The notes: generated by a model from the sequence alone, not told the origin. Positions 22,245 to 32,539 are shown, counted from the first letter of the stretch. The stretch is DNA of 32,539 nucleotides from an uncultured bacterium (GCA_902826945.1 CADEGS010000022.1:1-32539); one strand, 5' to 3'. Numbers and translations are program-made.

Positions 22245-23201
22245 CTACCCGAACAGCGCCCAGGCGACCGTCGCCGCCCACAGGAGCGCGTTCACGCCGA
22301 ACCACAGGTCGCCGCCCAGGAGCACCCGCGTGGGGTCGCCCCCGCCGCCGCTCTGCACGAGGACCATGTAGCGGCCGATGCCGAACACGACGAAGGGCAC
22401 GCTGGCGATCAGGCGGTTGTCGCCGAACTTGGCCGCGGTGTCCTCGCCGACGGTGTACATCGTGTAGCAGACCACCGTGCAGGCGGCGAGCACGCTGACC
22501 ATCTGGTCCACGAAGCCGATCGAGTACTGCTGCAGGCTGGCGCGGTGCAGCGCGCCGTCCTCGCCGAGCAGGACGAGCTCGGCGCGGCGCTTGTTCAGCG
22601 CCAGGAAGAGGCTCAGGAAGAGCGTGCACAGGAAGAGCCACTGCGAGATCGGCGCGCCGGCGGCGATGCCGCCGACCTCGACGCGCATCAGGAACCCGGC
22701 CGCGACGCAGAAGGCGTCGACCAGGACGACGCGCTTGAGGCGCCAGCTATAGGCCAGGTTGAGGCCCAGGTACAGGGCGAGCGTCAGCACGACCCCGGAG
22801 CGCCCGCCGGCCGCGCGCCAGCCGGCGACGAGGCCGAGCGCCGCGCAGCCGACCGCCAGGGCCAGCGCGGCCGGCACGCTCACCTCGCCCGCGGCGATCG
22901 GGCGCAGGCGCTTGCGCGGGTGGCGGCGGTCGCTCTCGACGTCGAGCGCGTCGTTCAGCAGGTACACCGCGCTGGCGACCAGGCAGAAGGCGACGAAGCC
23001 GAGCAGCGTGCGCGCGAGCTCGGGCGAGCCCGGGTGCTCGGCGAGGCGCCGGTCGCCGAGCGCGAACACGAGCGGCGCCAGCACGAACAGGTTCTTCGAC
23101 CACTGCTCGGGGCGCAGCGCGCGCAGGTGCGGGAGCGGGCGCGGCGCGGGGACGCCGCTCGCCGCGGGCGCGGGCCGGTCGGGCGGCGGAGGCGTCGTCA
23201 T
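22245..23201 (-). CDS. UbiA-family prenyltransferase (decaprenyl-phosphate phosphoribosyltransferase-like)
   Basis: The 318-residue polytopic membrane protein has the UbiA acidic motif NDALDVESDRRHPRKRLRPIAAG (83-105, given here as key residues Asn83, Asp84, Asp87, Asp91) and a second acidic region near LKRVVLVDAFCVAAGFLMRV. HP-x-KR-x-RP after the first motif is characteristic of 5-phosphoribosyl-1-diphosphate:decaprenyl-phosphate transferases rather than quinone or haem enzymes. It would make a polyprenyl-phosphoryl sugar donor for glycosyltransferases. Start ATG 23201, 29 bp after the pseudopilin gene. Confidence 0.8.
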   Translation of the reverse strand: MTTPPPPDRPAPAASGVPAPRPLPHLRALRPEQWSKNLFVLAPLVFALGDRRLAEHPGSPELARTLLGFVAFCLVASAVYLLNDALDVESDRRHPRKRLRPIAAGEVSVPAALALAVGCAALGLVAGWRAAGGRSGVVLTLALYLGLNLAYSWRLKRVVLVDAFCVAAGFLMRVEVGGIAAGAPISQWLFLCTLFLSLFLALNKRRAELVLLGEDGALHRASLQQYSIGFVDQMVSVLAACTVVCYTMYTVGEDTAAKFGDNRLIASVPFVVFGIGRYMVLVQSGGGGDPTRVLLGGDLWFGVNALLWAATVAWALFG

Positions 23202-23230
23202 CGCCCGAGAGGATCCCCTCCTCCGGGCCC

Positions 23231-23875
23231 TCAGTCGAGGCTCAGCTTGGTCAGGTCCTCGACCTGCGAGTCCGGCCCCACGAGCAGGGTCTCGTCGGGG
23301 CCGAGCACGCCCTCCTCGCGCAGCACCTCGAGCTCGAGCGAGCGCACGGTGCCGTCCCCGTAGAGCACGTTGGTCGCCGTGGCGTGGTTCGTCGAGCCGT
23401 CGTTGTCGTCGGCGACCAGCGGCTCCGCCCCGCTCAGGCGCTTGATCGGGTGGTTGCGGGTGTCGCGCCCGGCGTAGGCCGACCACGTGCCGTCGATGCG
23501 GTCGAGCTCGGTCCACCACTCCTGCCACGGCCGCTGGCCGAGCTCGAGGAAGCCCCGGTCCACGGCCGGGCAGGTCAGGCGCTCGGCGTTCGTCTGCGTG
23601 TTCTCGATCGCCTTGCGGGAGTACATCTGCGCGAAGAAGCGCACGCCGCTCTCGCTCGGCAGCTCCTTGTACTTGATCTCGTACAGGAGCAGCGCCTTGT
23701 GGATCTCGCCCAGGTTGCCGGAGCAGCCGGTGACCTTGGCGGTCTCGATCGCGTCGGTGACCATCGGCACCAGCGTCGCGACCAGGACGCCGATGATCAG
23801 GATCACGGCCAGGATCTCGATCAGCGTGAAGCCTGCGCGGCGGGCGCGCGGGGCGAGGCGGCGGAGCAGGGACAT
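23231..23875 (-). CDS. Type II secretion/type IV pilus pseudopilin
   Basis: The 214-residue protein begins with a short basic leader and the class III signal RRAG-FTLIEILAVILIIGVL: cleavage after Gly15, N-methyl-Phe16 and Glu at mature position 5. After the transmembrane helix comes a globular part with two cysteines and HATATNVLYGDGTVRSLEL, like the H-x9-DG tail common in Planctomycetota pseudopilins. It would assemble into a pseudopilus after processing by prepilin peptidase. An ATG at 23875 is preferred; a GTG at 23908 would give an over-long leader. No other secretion genes are nearby. Confidence 0.85.
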   Translation of the reverse strand: MSLLRRLAPRARRAGFTLIEILAVILIIGVLVATLVPMVTDAIETAKVTGCSGNLGEIHKALLLYEIKYKELPSESGVRFFAQMYSRKAIENTQTNAERLTCPAVDRGFLELGQRPWQEWWTELDRIDGTWSAYAGRDTRNHPIKRLSGAEPLVADDNDGSTNHATATNVLYGDGTVRSLELEVLREEGVLGPDETLLVGPDSQVEDLTKLSLD

Positions 23876-23987
23876 GCGCGGGACGGCCGCGCCAGGCGCG
23901 GCCCGCACGTTCTATGCGATGGCGAGGCGCGGGTCACGCCCCCGCGCTCCGGGGAGCGCGGGCAGGCCTCCCCCCGCCCGGCTCAGA

Positions 23988-24144
23988 GCCTGGGAAAGAA
24001 TCCTGCGTGGCTCCCGGTGCCGTCTGGCTTCGTCCTGGCAAGGCGCGCCGACGACGCGTCTTCGCGGCAAGACTCGGAGGAGGCGCAACGCCGCCAGGGC
24101 GGAGCCAGACGGTGCTGGGGGCCGCGCAGGATTCTTTCTCAGGC
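23988..24144 (+). repeat. Palindromic repeat element, copy B
   Basis: Arms 23988-24039 and 24093-24144 pair along their full 52 bp as plus-strand RNA: 44 Watson-Crick and 8 G-U wobbles, no mismatch, enclosing 53 nt with inner stems. It matches copy A at 8462-8614 with two differences in the shared 148 bases. GCTCAG occurs immediately outside both ends (23981-23986 and 24145-24150); the right one contains the TGA stop of the glycosyltransferase gene. The remainder of the gap (23876-23980) holds no recognisable gene. Confidence 0.82.
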
Positions 24145-24146
24145 GC

Positions 24147-25898
24147 TCAGCCGGAGCGGGGCCGGACGGCGAAGACCGCCGGCTCGAGCGGTGTCCCCGG
24201 CTCCTGCACCAGCTCGAGGCGCAGCGGGGCGTCGGGACCCAGCCGCCGCGCGCACAGGGCGTAGACGATCCACTGCCAGTCGAAGACGAGGTCCACGCCG
24301 CGCTCGAGCAGGTACGGCCCGATCGCGCCGGCGTGCAGGGCGCGCTGCGCGTCGGGGTTGACCTTGCCGTCGAGGTTCACGACCGGCCGCCCGGAGAAGT
24401 AGGCGAGCGCGCCGGCCTGGAAGGCGCCGATGCGCTGGTCGGCGGCGACGCGCGGCGCCATGCGCCGCCAGGCGCTGACGAAGCCGTTCGGAGGCGCGCC
24501 GCCGCGCGCGAGCGTCGCGTAGGGCTGGCCCTCCGCGGGGCGGTAGCCGGTCGCGACGCCGGCCCAGGCGAGCAGCGCGAGCGCCGTGCCGAGCGCTCGC
24601 CGCGGCGCGCGCGGCAGCCGTCCCAGCGCGCGCGCCAGCGCTCCGACCGCCGCGACGGTCGTGACCAGCACGAGCGGCACGAGGTAGCGCGCGAAGAACC
24701 AGTGCACCGGCGCGAGGAAGGTGTAGCCCGCCAGCGTCAGGAGGAAGGTCAGCGCCGCGATCCCGCCCAGGCGCGGGTCGGCGCCCCGCGCGCGGCGCCA
24801 GGGCAGGCAGGCGAGCAGCACGAGCGCGAGCAGCGCCGCGAGCCGGGCAGCGCGCCCCGGCGGGTCGGCGCGGAACCAGCCGAGCAGGCGCGACGAGCCG
24901 GCGTCGGCCCAGAAGGTGAACGGCTGGTCGAGGCGGAAGGCGGAGAGGAGCGGGTGCTCGAACAGGAACACCGAGAGGAAGCGCGTCGCGACGTCGGCGT
25001 GCCACGCGGGCGGCACGTCCTCGACGTCGAAGAAGGGCTGCGCGGGCGGCGGCGTCCAGACCGGCTGCAGGTGCGCCCAGCCGTACTGCAGCGCGATCTC
25101 GCGCCCGGCCGGGCCGCTCTGCGGCGTCCAGCGGCCGGTCGCGCGCTGGCTCGCGACGCCCCAGCAGGCCCACACGGCGAGCGCCGTCGCTCCCGCCACG
25201 GCCATGCGCGGGAGGGCGGCCGCGAGCGCGCGCCGCCGCAGCGCGCCGACGACCCAGTCCAGCGCCAGCGCCGCGCCCAGGAAGCCGAGGTCGATGCGCG
25301 CGAGCAGCGCCAGGCCGCCCGCCGCGCCGAGCGCGAGCGCGCGCGCGAGGCTCGGCGGGGCCTGCGCGCGCGCGCAGCGCAGGTAGGCGAGCAAGAGCAC
25401 GAGCGCGCACAGCGCCGCCGAGCCCGTGTCCATGCCGTTCGCGCTGTGGGCGAGGAACGAGGGCGAGAGCGCCCACAGGCCGAGGAGCGCCACGCCCGCC
25501 CACGGCCCGCCGACGCGCCGGCCGAGCCGCTCGAGCGCGATCCCCGCGCAGAGCGCCACGACCGCCGCCAGCACGCCCGCCGCGCGCAGGCGCGCCAGCG
25601 GATCCGCCCCGACCATCCAGCGCAGGGGCACGAGCGCCAGCATGTAGAGCGGCGAGAAGCCGTTCGTCGCCACCGTCCCGTCGAAGGTCATCCCGTGGCC
25701 CTGCGCCACGTGGTCGGCGATCACCAGGTAATAGAAGGCGTCGTCCTGGAGGAAGTCGGACGCCATGGCCGTGTCGGGGTCGGCCAGGCCCACCCACAGC
25801 CGGCCGGCGAGCGTGACGAGCGCCAGGACCAGAGCGCAGGCGAGCTCGGCGCGGCTGCGCCTCGCGCGCGGCGGCTCGGGCGCGGGGACGTCGCTCAT
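24147..25898 (-). CDS. Polytopic membrane glycosyltransferase (GT-C-like)
   Basis: The 583-residue protein has about ten or more transmembrane segments and a large C-terminal soluble region. The first periplasmic loop carries FLQDDAFYYLVIADHVAQGHG (Asp52, Asp53), the acidic pair typical of GT-C enzymes using polyprenyl-linked sugars; GMTFDGTVATNGFSPLYML and VNLDGKVNPDA are further conserved-looking stretches. It likely glycosylates lipid or polysaccharide on the outer face. Its stop lies 2 bases from the palindromic element B. Start ATG at 25898; it is divergent from the exoribonuclease. Confidence 0.75.
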   Translation of the reverse strand: MSDVPAPEPPRARRSRAELACALVLALVTLAGRLWVGLADPDTAMASDFLQDDAFYYLVIADHVAQGHGMTFDGTVATNGFSPLYMLALVPLRWMVGADPLARLRAAGVLAAVVALCAGIALERLGRRVGGPWAGVALLGLWALSPSFLAHSANGMDTGSAALCALVLLLAYLRCARAQAPPSLARALALGAAGGLALLARIDLGFLGAALALDWVVGALRRRALAAALPRMAVAGATALAVWACWGVASQRATGRWTPQSGPAGREIALQYGWAHLQPVWTPPPAQPFFDVEDVPPAWHADVATRFLSVFLFEHPLLSAFRLDQPFTFWADAGSSRLLGWFRADPPGRAARLAALLALVLLACLPWRRARGADPRLGGIAALTFLLTLAGYTFLAPVHWFFARYLVPLVLVTTVAAVGALARALGRLPRAPRRALGTALALLAWAGVATGYRPAEGQPYATLARGGAPPNGFVSAWRRMAPRVAADQRIGAFQAGALAYFSGRPVVNLDGKVNPDAQRALHAGAIGPYLLERGVDLVFDWQWIVYALCARRLGPDAPLRLELVQEPGTPLEPAVFAVRPRSG

Positions 25899-25971
25899 GG
25901 GCGGCCATGGTAGCGGGCGAGCGCGCTCCCCTGCGCGCGGCGCGCCGCGTCTGCTACGCTCGGCGCCGGCC

Positions 25972-27729
25972 GTGGGCGACGAGCACGAGAAGAAGCGCTT
26001 CCGGAGCTTCCAGGACCTCCGGCGCGCGCGCGGGGAGGGCGATCCGGAGCCGCCGCCGCCCGAGCGCGGCTGGACGATCGAGAGCGAGGTCCCGATCGAC
26101 GCCGACGCGCTGCCCGAGGAGGCCGGGCCCGGCTCGCTGGCGCGCGTGCGCGCGCGGCCGCGCGCCTTCGGGCCGATGACGCACGGCCCCGCGCCCTACC
26201 GGGACGAGGACTCCGAGGAGATGCGGCTGCTCGGCTCCTTCCGCTGCCGCACGGTCTTCCCCGAGGACGTGCTGGCCGAGGTGGCCGCGCTGCCGCGCGA
26301 CCCGACCGAGGCCGACCGCGCCGGGCGCCTCGACCTGCGCGAGCGCACGATCTTCACGATCGACGGCGACGACGCCAAGGACTTCGACGACGCGATCTCG
26401 ATCGAGCCGCTCGAGGGCGGCGGCCACGAGGTCGGCGTGCACATCGCCGACGTCGGCCACTACGTGCGGCCGGGGACGGCGCTCGACGACGAGGCGCTGG
26501 CGCGCGGCACGAGCGTCTACGTGCCCGGCCAGGTCGTGCCCATGCTGCCCGAGGAGCTCTCGAACGGGCTGTGCTCGCTCGTGGCCGAGCGCGACCGGCT
26601 GGCCTACTCGGTCTTGATGCGCTTCGACGCCGCCGGCAAGCGCCAGGCGACGAGCGTGCACAAGAGCGTGATCCGGAGCGTGCGCCGCAACACCTACCGC
26701 GTCGTGCAGGAGCTGCTCGACGGCGTGCGCTCGGAGGAGACCGACGCGATCCGTTTCCTCGACGAGCCGCTGCGCCTCTTCCAGCGCTGGACGCGTCGCC
26801 AGCAGGAGCTGCGCGACGCCAAGGGCTCCCTGCGCGTGCAGTCGAGCGAGAAGGCCTTCGTGTTCGACGAGCGCCACGAGGTCGTGCGCATCGTGGACGC
26901 GCCGCGCTACTTCTCGCAGGCCCTGATCGAGGAGACGGCGCTGGCGGCGAACCAGGCCGTGGGCGACCTCTTCCGCGAGCGCGGCCTGCCGACGATCTAC
27001 CGCGTGCACCCCGAGAAGGACCCCGAGGAGGTCGCGCAGGTCGCGCGCGCGCTCGAGGAGCACGGCATCCGCGTGCCGCAGAAGGAGCGCCTGACCGGCC
27101 GCGACATCGGCCAGATGATCCGCGCCGCGCGCCGGCGCCCGAATGCCGAGGCCCTGATCCAGCGCATCATGGGGCTGGTCGAGCGCGCCTTCTACCAGGT
27201 CGCCGACCACGAGAACGTGGCCGAGCACTGGGGCCTGGCGCGGCGCGCCTACCTGCACTTCACCTCGCCGATCCGCCGCTACCCCGACCTGGTCGTGCAC
27301 CGCTGGCTGCACGCCGTGCTCTCGCGCGGCGAGGAGGCGGAGAGCGAGCTCAAGGGCGAGGCGCTCGTGCAGGACCTGAACGAGGTCGCGCTGCACTGCT
27401 CGCTGCGCGCCGAGCTGGCCGAGATGTGCGAGCAGGCGGTCTCCGACCTCAAGATGTGCCAGTTCCTCGCGCCGCACACGGGCGAGGTGCACGAGGCGCG
27501 CGTGCAGCGCGTCAGCCGCCACGGGCTCGTCGTGCACCTGGCGGCCTTCAACGCCGAGGGCTTCGTGCCGGCGCGCACGATCGGCGAGAAGCCCGAGCTG
27601 CGCGGGCCGACGCTGACCCTGCGCGCGGGCAAGCGGCACTTCTCGTTCACCGAGGGCTACCCGATCCGGGTCGAGATCGCCGAGGTGGACTTCCTGCGCC
27701 TGCAGGTCGAGCTGCGCCTGCACGCGTGA
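25972..27729 (+). CDS. RNase II/RNase R-family exoribonuclease lacking N-terminal cold-shock domains
   Basis: The 585-residue product has an RNB catalytic domain with the four clustered aspartates in TIDGDDAKDFDDAIS (129-143) and HFTSPIRRYPDLVVHRWL near the end of the domain, then an S1-like RNA-binding domain (from about HTGEVHEARVQRVSRHGLVVHL). It would degrade RNA 3' to 5' in the cytoplasm. Before the RNB there are only about 100 residues, charged and low in complexity; the two cold-shock domains and helical N-terminus of RNase R (700-800 residues) are absent. The GTG at 25972 is the first good start; a coding stretch further upstream overlaps the divergent gene's promoter. Confidence 0.87.
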   Translation: MGDEHEKKRFRSFQDLRRARGEGDPEPPPPERGWTIESEVPIDADALPEEAGPGSLARVRARPRAFGPMTHGPAPYRDEDSEEMRLLGSFRCRTVFPEDVLAEVAALPRDPTEADRAGRLDLRERTIFTIDGDDAKDFDDAISIEPLEGGGHEVGVHIADVGHYVRPGTALDDEALARGTSVYVPGQVVPMLPEELSNGLCSLVAERDRLAYSVLMRFDAAGKRQATSVHKSVIRSVRRNTYRVVQELLDGVRSEETDAIRFLDEPLRLFQRWTRRQQELRDAKGSLRVQSSEKAFVFDERHEVVRIVDAPRYFSQALIEETALAANQAVGDLFRERGLPTIYRVHPEKDPEEVAQVARALEEHGIRVPQKERLTGRDIGQMIRAARRRPNAEALIQRIMGLVERAFYQVADHENVAEHWGLARRAYLHFTSPIRRYPDLVVHRWLHAVLSRGEEAESELKGEALVQDLNEVALHCSLRAELAEMCEQAVSDLKMCQFLAPHTGEVHEARVQRVSRHGLVVHLAAFNAEGFVPARTIGEKPELRGPTLTLRAGKRHFSFTEGYPIRVEIAEVDFLRLQVELRLHA

Positions 27730-27794
27730 GCCGCGCGGCTGGAGCCGGCGGCGCTGCGGCGCTATCCTCGGCCGGCCCCTCGCAGGAGCCCCGC

Positions 27795-28520
27795 ATGCGC
27801 CTCCCTCGCCACGTCCTCGTCCCGCTCCTCGTTCTCCTCGCGCCCGGCTGCGGCGCCGCGCGTCCGGACGACGCGCCGCCCGCCAGCTCGGCGCCGGCAG
27901 CCGGCGCGCCCGCGGACGGCAGCCCGGCCTTCGCGGGCCGGCGCGCGTGGAGCTTCGAGGACGCGCAGGCCGGCGGGCTGCCGGCGGGCTGGCGCGCCGC
28001 GTCGACGAACGGCAAGGGACCGCCCGCGCGCTGGAGCGTCGTCGACGAGGGCGCGCACGCGGGGAAGCGCGCGCTGGCCCTGCTCGACGCGCGCGAGGCC
28101 AGCGGCCAGACCTACAACCTGTGCTGGACCGACGAGATCCTGTTCCTGAACGGCCGCGTCTCCGTCGCGGTGCACGCGGGGAGCGGCGCGGAGGATCAGG
28201 GCGGCGGCCCGGCCTGGCGCGTGCGCGGCCCGGACGACTACTACCTCGCGCGCTGGAACCCGCTCGAGGACAACTTCCGCGTGTACAGCGTGCGCGGCGG
28301 GCGGCGCACGGAGCTCGACAGCGCCGACGTCCGCGCCGACCCGTCGCGCTGGCACACGATCGACGTGCGCCAGGAGGGCGCGCTGATCACGTGCTCGTTC
28401 GACGGCCGGGAGCTCCTGCGCGTCAGCGACACGGCGCACCTCGCCCCGGGCGGCGTCGGGCTGTGGACGAAGGCCGACGCGGAGAGCGCCTTCGACGACC
28501 TGGCCGTCGAGAGCCCCTGA
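27795..28520 (+). CDS. Lipoprotein with concanavalin-like (DUF1080-type) domain
   Basis: The 241-residue product begins with a lipoprotein signal (LLVLLAPGC, Cys19), a Pro/Ala-rich linker (20-45) and a beta-sandwich like the DUF1080/LamG group: WSFEDAQAGGLPAGW, DDYYLARWNPLEDNFRVYSV, SRWHTIDVRQEGALITCSFDGRELL and GGVGLWTKADAESAFDDLAV. Such domains bind or cleave glycans. No catalytic residues can be assigned. An AGGAG Shine-Dalgarno precedes the ATG by 6 nt. The stop is one base from that of the convergent acyltransferase. Confidence 0.72.
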   Translation: MRLPRHVLVPLLVLLAPGCGAARPDDAPPASSAPAAGAPADGSPAFAGRRAWSFEDAQAGGLPAGWRAASTNGKGPPARWSVVDEGAHAGKRALALLDAREASGQTYNLCWTDEILFLNGRVSVAVHAGSGAEDQGGGPAWRVRGPDDYYLARWNPLEDNFRVYSVRGGRRTELDSADVRADPSRWHTIDVRQEGALITCSFDGRELLRVSDTAHLAPGGVGLWTKADAESAFDDLAVESP

Positions 28521-28521
28521 A

Positions 28522-29265
28522 TCAGGCCCCGGCAGCCGGCAGCGCCTGCAGCGGCGCGTCGTCCCGGAACCCTGCCAGCGCGTCGACCTCGGCGTGCAGC
28601 GCCAGCAGCGTGCGCTCGAGCTCGGCGCGGATCGACTCGGCGCCCGCGGCGTCGAGGCGCGCGGGCACCGGGATCGGCGGCGCGAACGCGACGTGCACGC
28701 GCGCGAAGGGCAGCGGCAGGACCGTGCGGTCCCACGACCAGCGGTAGACGAAGCTGCGCCCGGACGAGGCGGCCACCGGCAGCAGCACGCCGCCCGTCTT
28801 CTGCGCCAGCGTGACGATCCCGAGCTGCGCGATCCCGCGCGGGCCGCGCGAGCCGTCCACCGCCAGGCACGAAGACCAGCCGGGCTCGCTCTTCACCGTC
28901 TGGATCATCCCGACCAGCGCGCGGCCGCCGCCGCCGCCCGACGACCCGCGCACGACCTTGTAGCCCAGGCGCTCCTCGACGCGGCTCATCAGCTCGCCGT
29001 CGCGGCTCTGCGAGCACATCAGGACCCAGCGGCCGTGCGAAGGCCGGCTGTTGTAGTGCAGGAGCTGGAACGTGCGCGCGTGCAGGAACGCCGCCACGAC
29101 CGGGCGCTCGCCCGCCAGCGCGTCGGCGAGCAGGTGCCCGCGCACCTCGACGTAGCGCCAGCTCGCGCCCAGCGCGCGGTAGGCGAGCGCGGCCGCGGGG
29201 GGCACGACGGTGCGGAACAGGAACCGCCGCAGCCGCTTGCGGCGTCGCTTGGCCGGCTCCGCCAC
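28522..29265 (-). CDS. DUF374 lysophospholipid acyltransferase-like protein
   Basis: This 247-residue protein matches the DUF374 acyltransferase pattern: AAFLHARTFQLLHY (catalytic His region), MCSQSRDGELMSRVEERLGYKVVRGSSGGGGGRAL, AVDGSRGPRGIAQLGIVTLAQKTGG and SWDRTVLPLPFARV. It has a basic N-terminus followed by a hydrophobic segment, which should place it on the inner membrane face. The family is linked to lipid A or phospholipid acylation. The GTG start (29265) is 5 bp after the HMG-CoA reductase stop, so they form a two-gene unit. Confidence 0.8.
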   Translation of the reverse strand: MAEPAKRRRKRLRRFLFRTVVPPAAALAYRALGASWRYVEVRGHLLADALAGERPVVAAFLHARTFQLLHYNSRPSHGRWVLMCSQSRDGELMSRVEERLGYKVVRGSSGGGGGRALVGMIQTVKSEPGWSSCLAVDGSRGPRGIAQLGIVTLAQKTGGVLLPVAASSGRSFVYRWSWDRTVLPLPFARVHVAFAPPIPVPARLDAAGAESIRAELERTLLALHAEVDALAGFRDDAPLQALPAAGA

Positions 29266-29270
29266 GGCGC

Positions 29271-30482
29271 TCAGCCCGAGCGCGCCGAGCGCTCGCCCGC
29301 CTCGGCGTGCGCGCGCGCGAAGCTGCCGCCCGCCATCGCTCCGATGATCGCCAGCTCGCCGACGAGCGCCAGCGCCGCGCACACCTCGGCCAGCGCGTCG
29401 CCGCGCCCCTCGCCCAGGCAGCCGAGCATCGCCAGGCACTCGCGCGCCACGGGCAGCTGCGTCCCGCCCCCCACCGCGCCGACGATCAGGTTCGGCAGCG
29501 TGACCGAGACGTACAGCGCGCCGTCGTCGTCCACGTCGGCGTCGGTCAGGCCCAGGGTCGCCTCGGCCACGCAGGCGACGTCCTGGCCGGTGGCGATGAA
29601 GAGGCCGGCCAGCGCGTTCGCGTAGTTCGCCTGCGAGCCGAGCGTGCCGCTCAGGATCCCGCCGTGGGCCGCCAGTCGCCAGGCGCGGCTCATCGCGGCC
29701 GCGCCGGTGCGGAAGTAGCGCCGGCAGAGCTTGTCGGAGACGCGCGCCTCGGCCGAGGCGCGCCGGCCGCGCGCGCGCAGGAGCGCCATGGCCGAGGCCT
29801 TCTTGTCGCCCGAGAGGTTGGCCTCGATCTGCCACTGCGCGCACGGCACGCCGGCGCGCTCGAGCACCAGCGTGCAGATCGCCTGCGTGGCCGCCGTGAC
29901 CATGTTCTGCCCGGCGGCGTCGCCGGTGGCGAAGCCCAGGCGCACGTAGACGTCGCGCCCGACGAGCACCGGCACGAGCTCGGTCAGGCGCGCGTGGCGC
30001 GAGCCGGACGCGACCAGCGCCTCGAGCTCGGGGACGAGCGGCGCCAGCGCGGCGGCGAAGCGCGCCGCCTGCTCCAGCCCCTCGAAGCGGAACGCCGGCG
30101 AGCGCCACACGACCGCGTCGCTGCAGCGCGCGCGGATCGGCTCGCCGCGCCCGAGCATGTTCGCCACGTGCTGCAGCGAGAGCACCAGCGCGCCCTCGGT
30201 CGTCGCCAGCGGCACGAAGTGCTCGCCGCGCGCGGCGGTGCCCTCGATCGCGAGCGGCCCGACCACGCCGACCGGGACGCGCGCCCAGCCGACGAAGCCC
30301 TCGATGCGGCCGGCCAGGCTCTCCGAGGGCGGCTCGGCGCCCTCGCCGGCCAGGCGCGCGGTCGCCAGGCCGGCCGCCGCGAGCAGCGCGCGGCGGCGCT
30401 CGACGGCCTCGCGCGACAGATCGGTCGGCGAGGGCAGGCGCGGCGCGGCGGCGGCGTCGGGGGGCGGGGCTTCGCTCTTCAA
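29271..30482 (-). CDS. 3-hydroxy-3-methylglutaryl-CoA reductase, class I type
   Basis: The 403-residue protein contains the HMG-CoA reductase landmarks: VPVGVVGPL (69-77), TTEGAL with catalytic Glu96, GDAAGQN (187-193), SGDKK (224-228), ATGQD with catalytic Asp301, GAVGGGTQLP (335-344) and a C-terminal ARAH whose His392 aligns with the class I catalytic histidine. The spacing fits class I better than the class II of lactic acid bacteria. It makes mevalonate, the entry to isoprenoid synthesis, which would also feed the polyprenyl carriers used by nearby glycosyltransferases. The start is TTG at 30482; no in-frame ATG precedes the first motif. No Shine-Dalgarno was seen. Confidence 0.85.
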   Translation of the reverse strand: MKSEAPPPDAAAAPRLPSPTDLSREAVERRRALLAAAGLATARLAGEGAEPPSESLAGRIEGFVGWARVPVGVVGPLAIEGTAARGEHFVPLATTEGALVLSLQHVANMLGRGEPIRARCSDAVVWRSPAFRFEGLEQAARFAAALAPLVPELEALVASGSRHARLTELVPVLVGRDVYVRLGFATGDAAGQNMVTAATQAICTLVLERAGVPCAQWQIEANLSGDKKASAMALLRARGRRASAEARVSDKLCRRYFRTGAAAMSRAWRLAAHGGILSGTLGSQANYANALAGLFIATGQDVACVAEATLGLTDADVDDDGALYVSVTLPNLIVGAVGGGTQLPVARECLAMLGCLGEGRGDALAEVCAALALVGELAIIGAMAGGSFARAHAEAGERSARSG

Positions 30483-30571
30483 GCAACCGCCCGGACCGCC
30501 GACGCGCGGCGGCCCGGAGCGGGCCAGAGACTAGCAAAGGCCGGGCGCGGCTTCCCGCCCCGCGGCGCGGC

Positions 30572-32539
<1,968 letters not shown>

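Noticed and set aside
22042..22245. Fur box for iron control
   Set aside because: No AT-rich GATAAT-like repeats were found; the dyad there is GC-rich.
23915..24264. Plus-strand frame through copy B with the same peptide as near copy A
   Set aside because: The shared peptide arises from the duplicated palindrome; the reading frame is not preserved because a 1-bp indel shifts it between copies.

Overview
This is a very GC-rich bacterial chromosome segment. Most real genes are on the minus strand, start codons are often GTG and sometimes TTG, and many neighbours are joined by ATGA, GTGA or TGATG stop/start overlaps. No rRNA, tRNA, CRISPR array or phage gene was seen. The organism cannot be named from the sequence. 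The mix of a protein-arginine kinase (McsB), a bacterial class I HMG-CoA reductase, PulG-type pseudopilin, multihaem cytochromes c and a TMTC-like TPR glycosyltransferase fits a Planctomycetota-like or other deep-branching environmental lineage; this is an inference held loosely.

Left part (1-8189). A truncated dihydroorotase is translationally coupled to a GAF-PP2C (RsbU/SpoIIE-type) phosphatase. Divergent from them is a STAS domain protein with a PilZ-like C-terminus, so phosphatase and probable substrate sit back to back. Next come a membrane TPR glycosyltransferase (plus strand) convergent with a GT4 glycosyltransferase (minus strand), a HAD-fold protein with lost catalytic residues, and a two-CBS-domain protein.

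Middle part (8617-22042, all minus). One run holds, in transcription order, an aminotransferase, a threonine aldolase, a phosphomannomutase/phosphoglucomutase, a small lipoprotein, a SAM hydrolase (DUF62), an arginase, McsB and an exported FecR-like protein. Upstream of it lies a compact five-gene operon: ferric-type ABC transporter (binding protein, double-length permease, ATPase), a pentahaem cytochrome c and a HEAT-repeat lipoprotein, all overlapping or nearly so.

Right part (22245-32539). A UbiA-family prenyltransferase and a pseudopilin, then a polytopic GT-C-like glycosyltransferase, an RNase II/R-type exoribonuclease without the usual cold-shock domains, a concanavalin-like lipoprotein, a DUF374 acyltransferase next to HMG-CoA reductase, and the C-terminal part of a multihaem cytochrome c with eight visible CXXCH sites that runs off the window.

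The most striking non-coding signal is a family of about 150-bp palindromic elements (5433-5580, 8462-8614, 23988-24144, perhaps a decayed one at 3096-3203). Two copies are almost identical. Their long stems pair perfectly as plus-strand RNA because every arm mismatch is a G-U wobble. All three clear copies touch the stop codon of a neighbouring gene. The copy at 5433 is flanked by a 10-bp direct repeat that contains the stop codons of both convergent neighbours, which looks like a target-site duplication.
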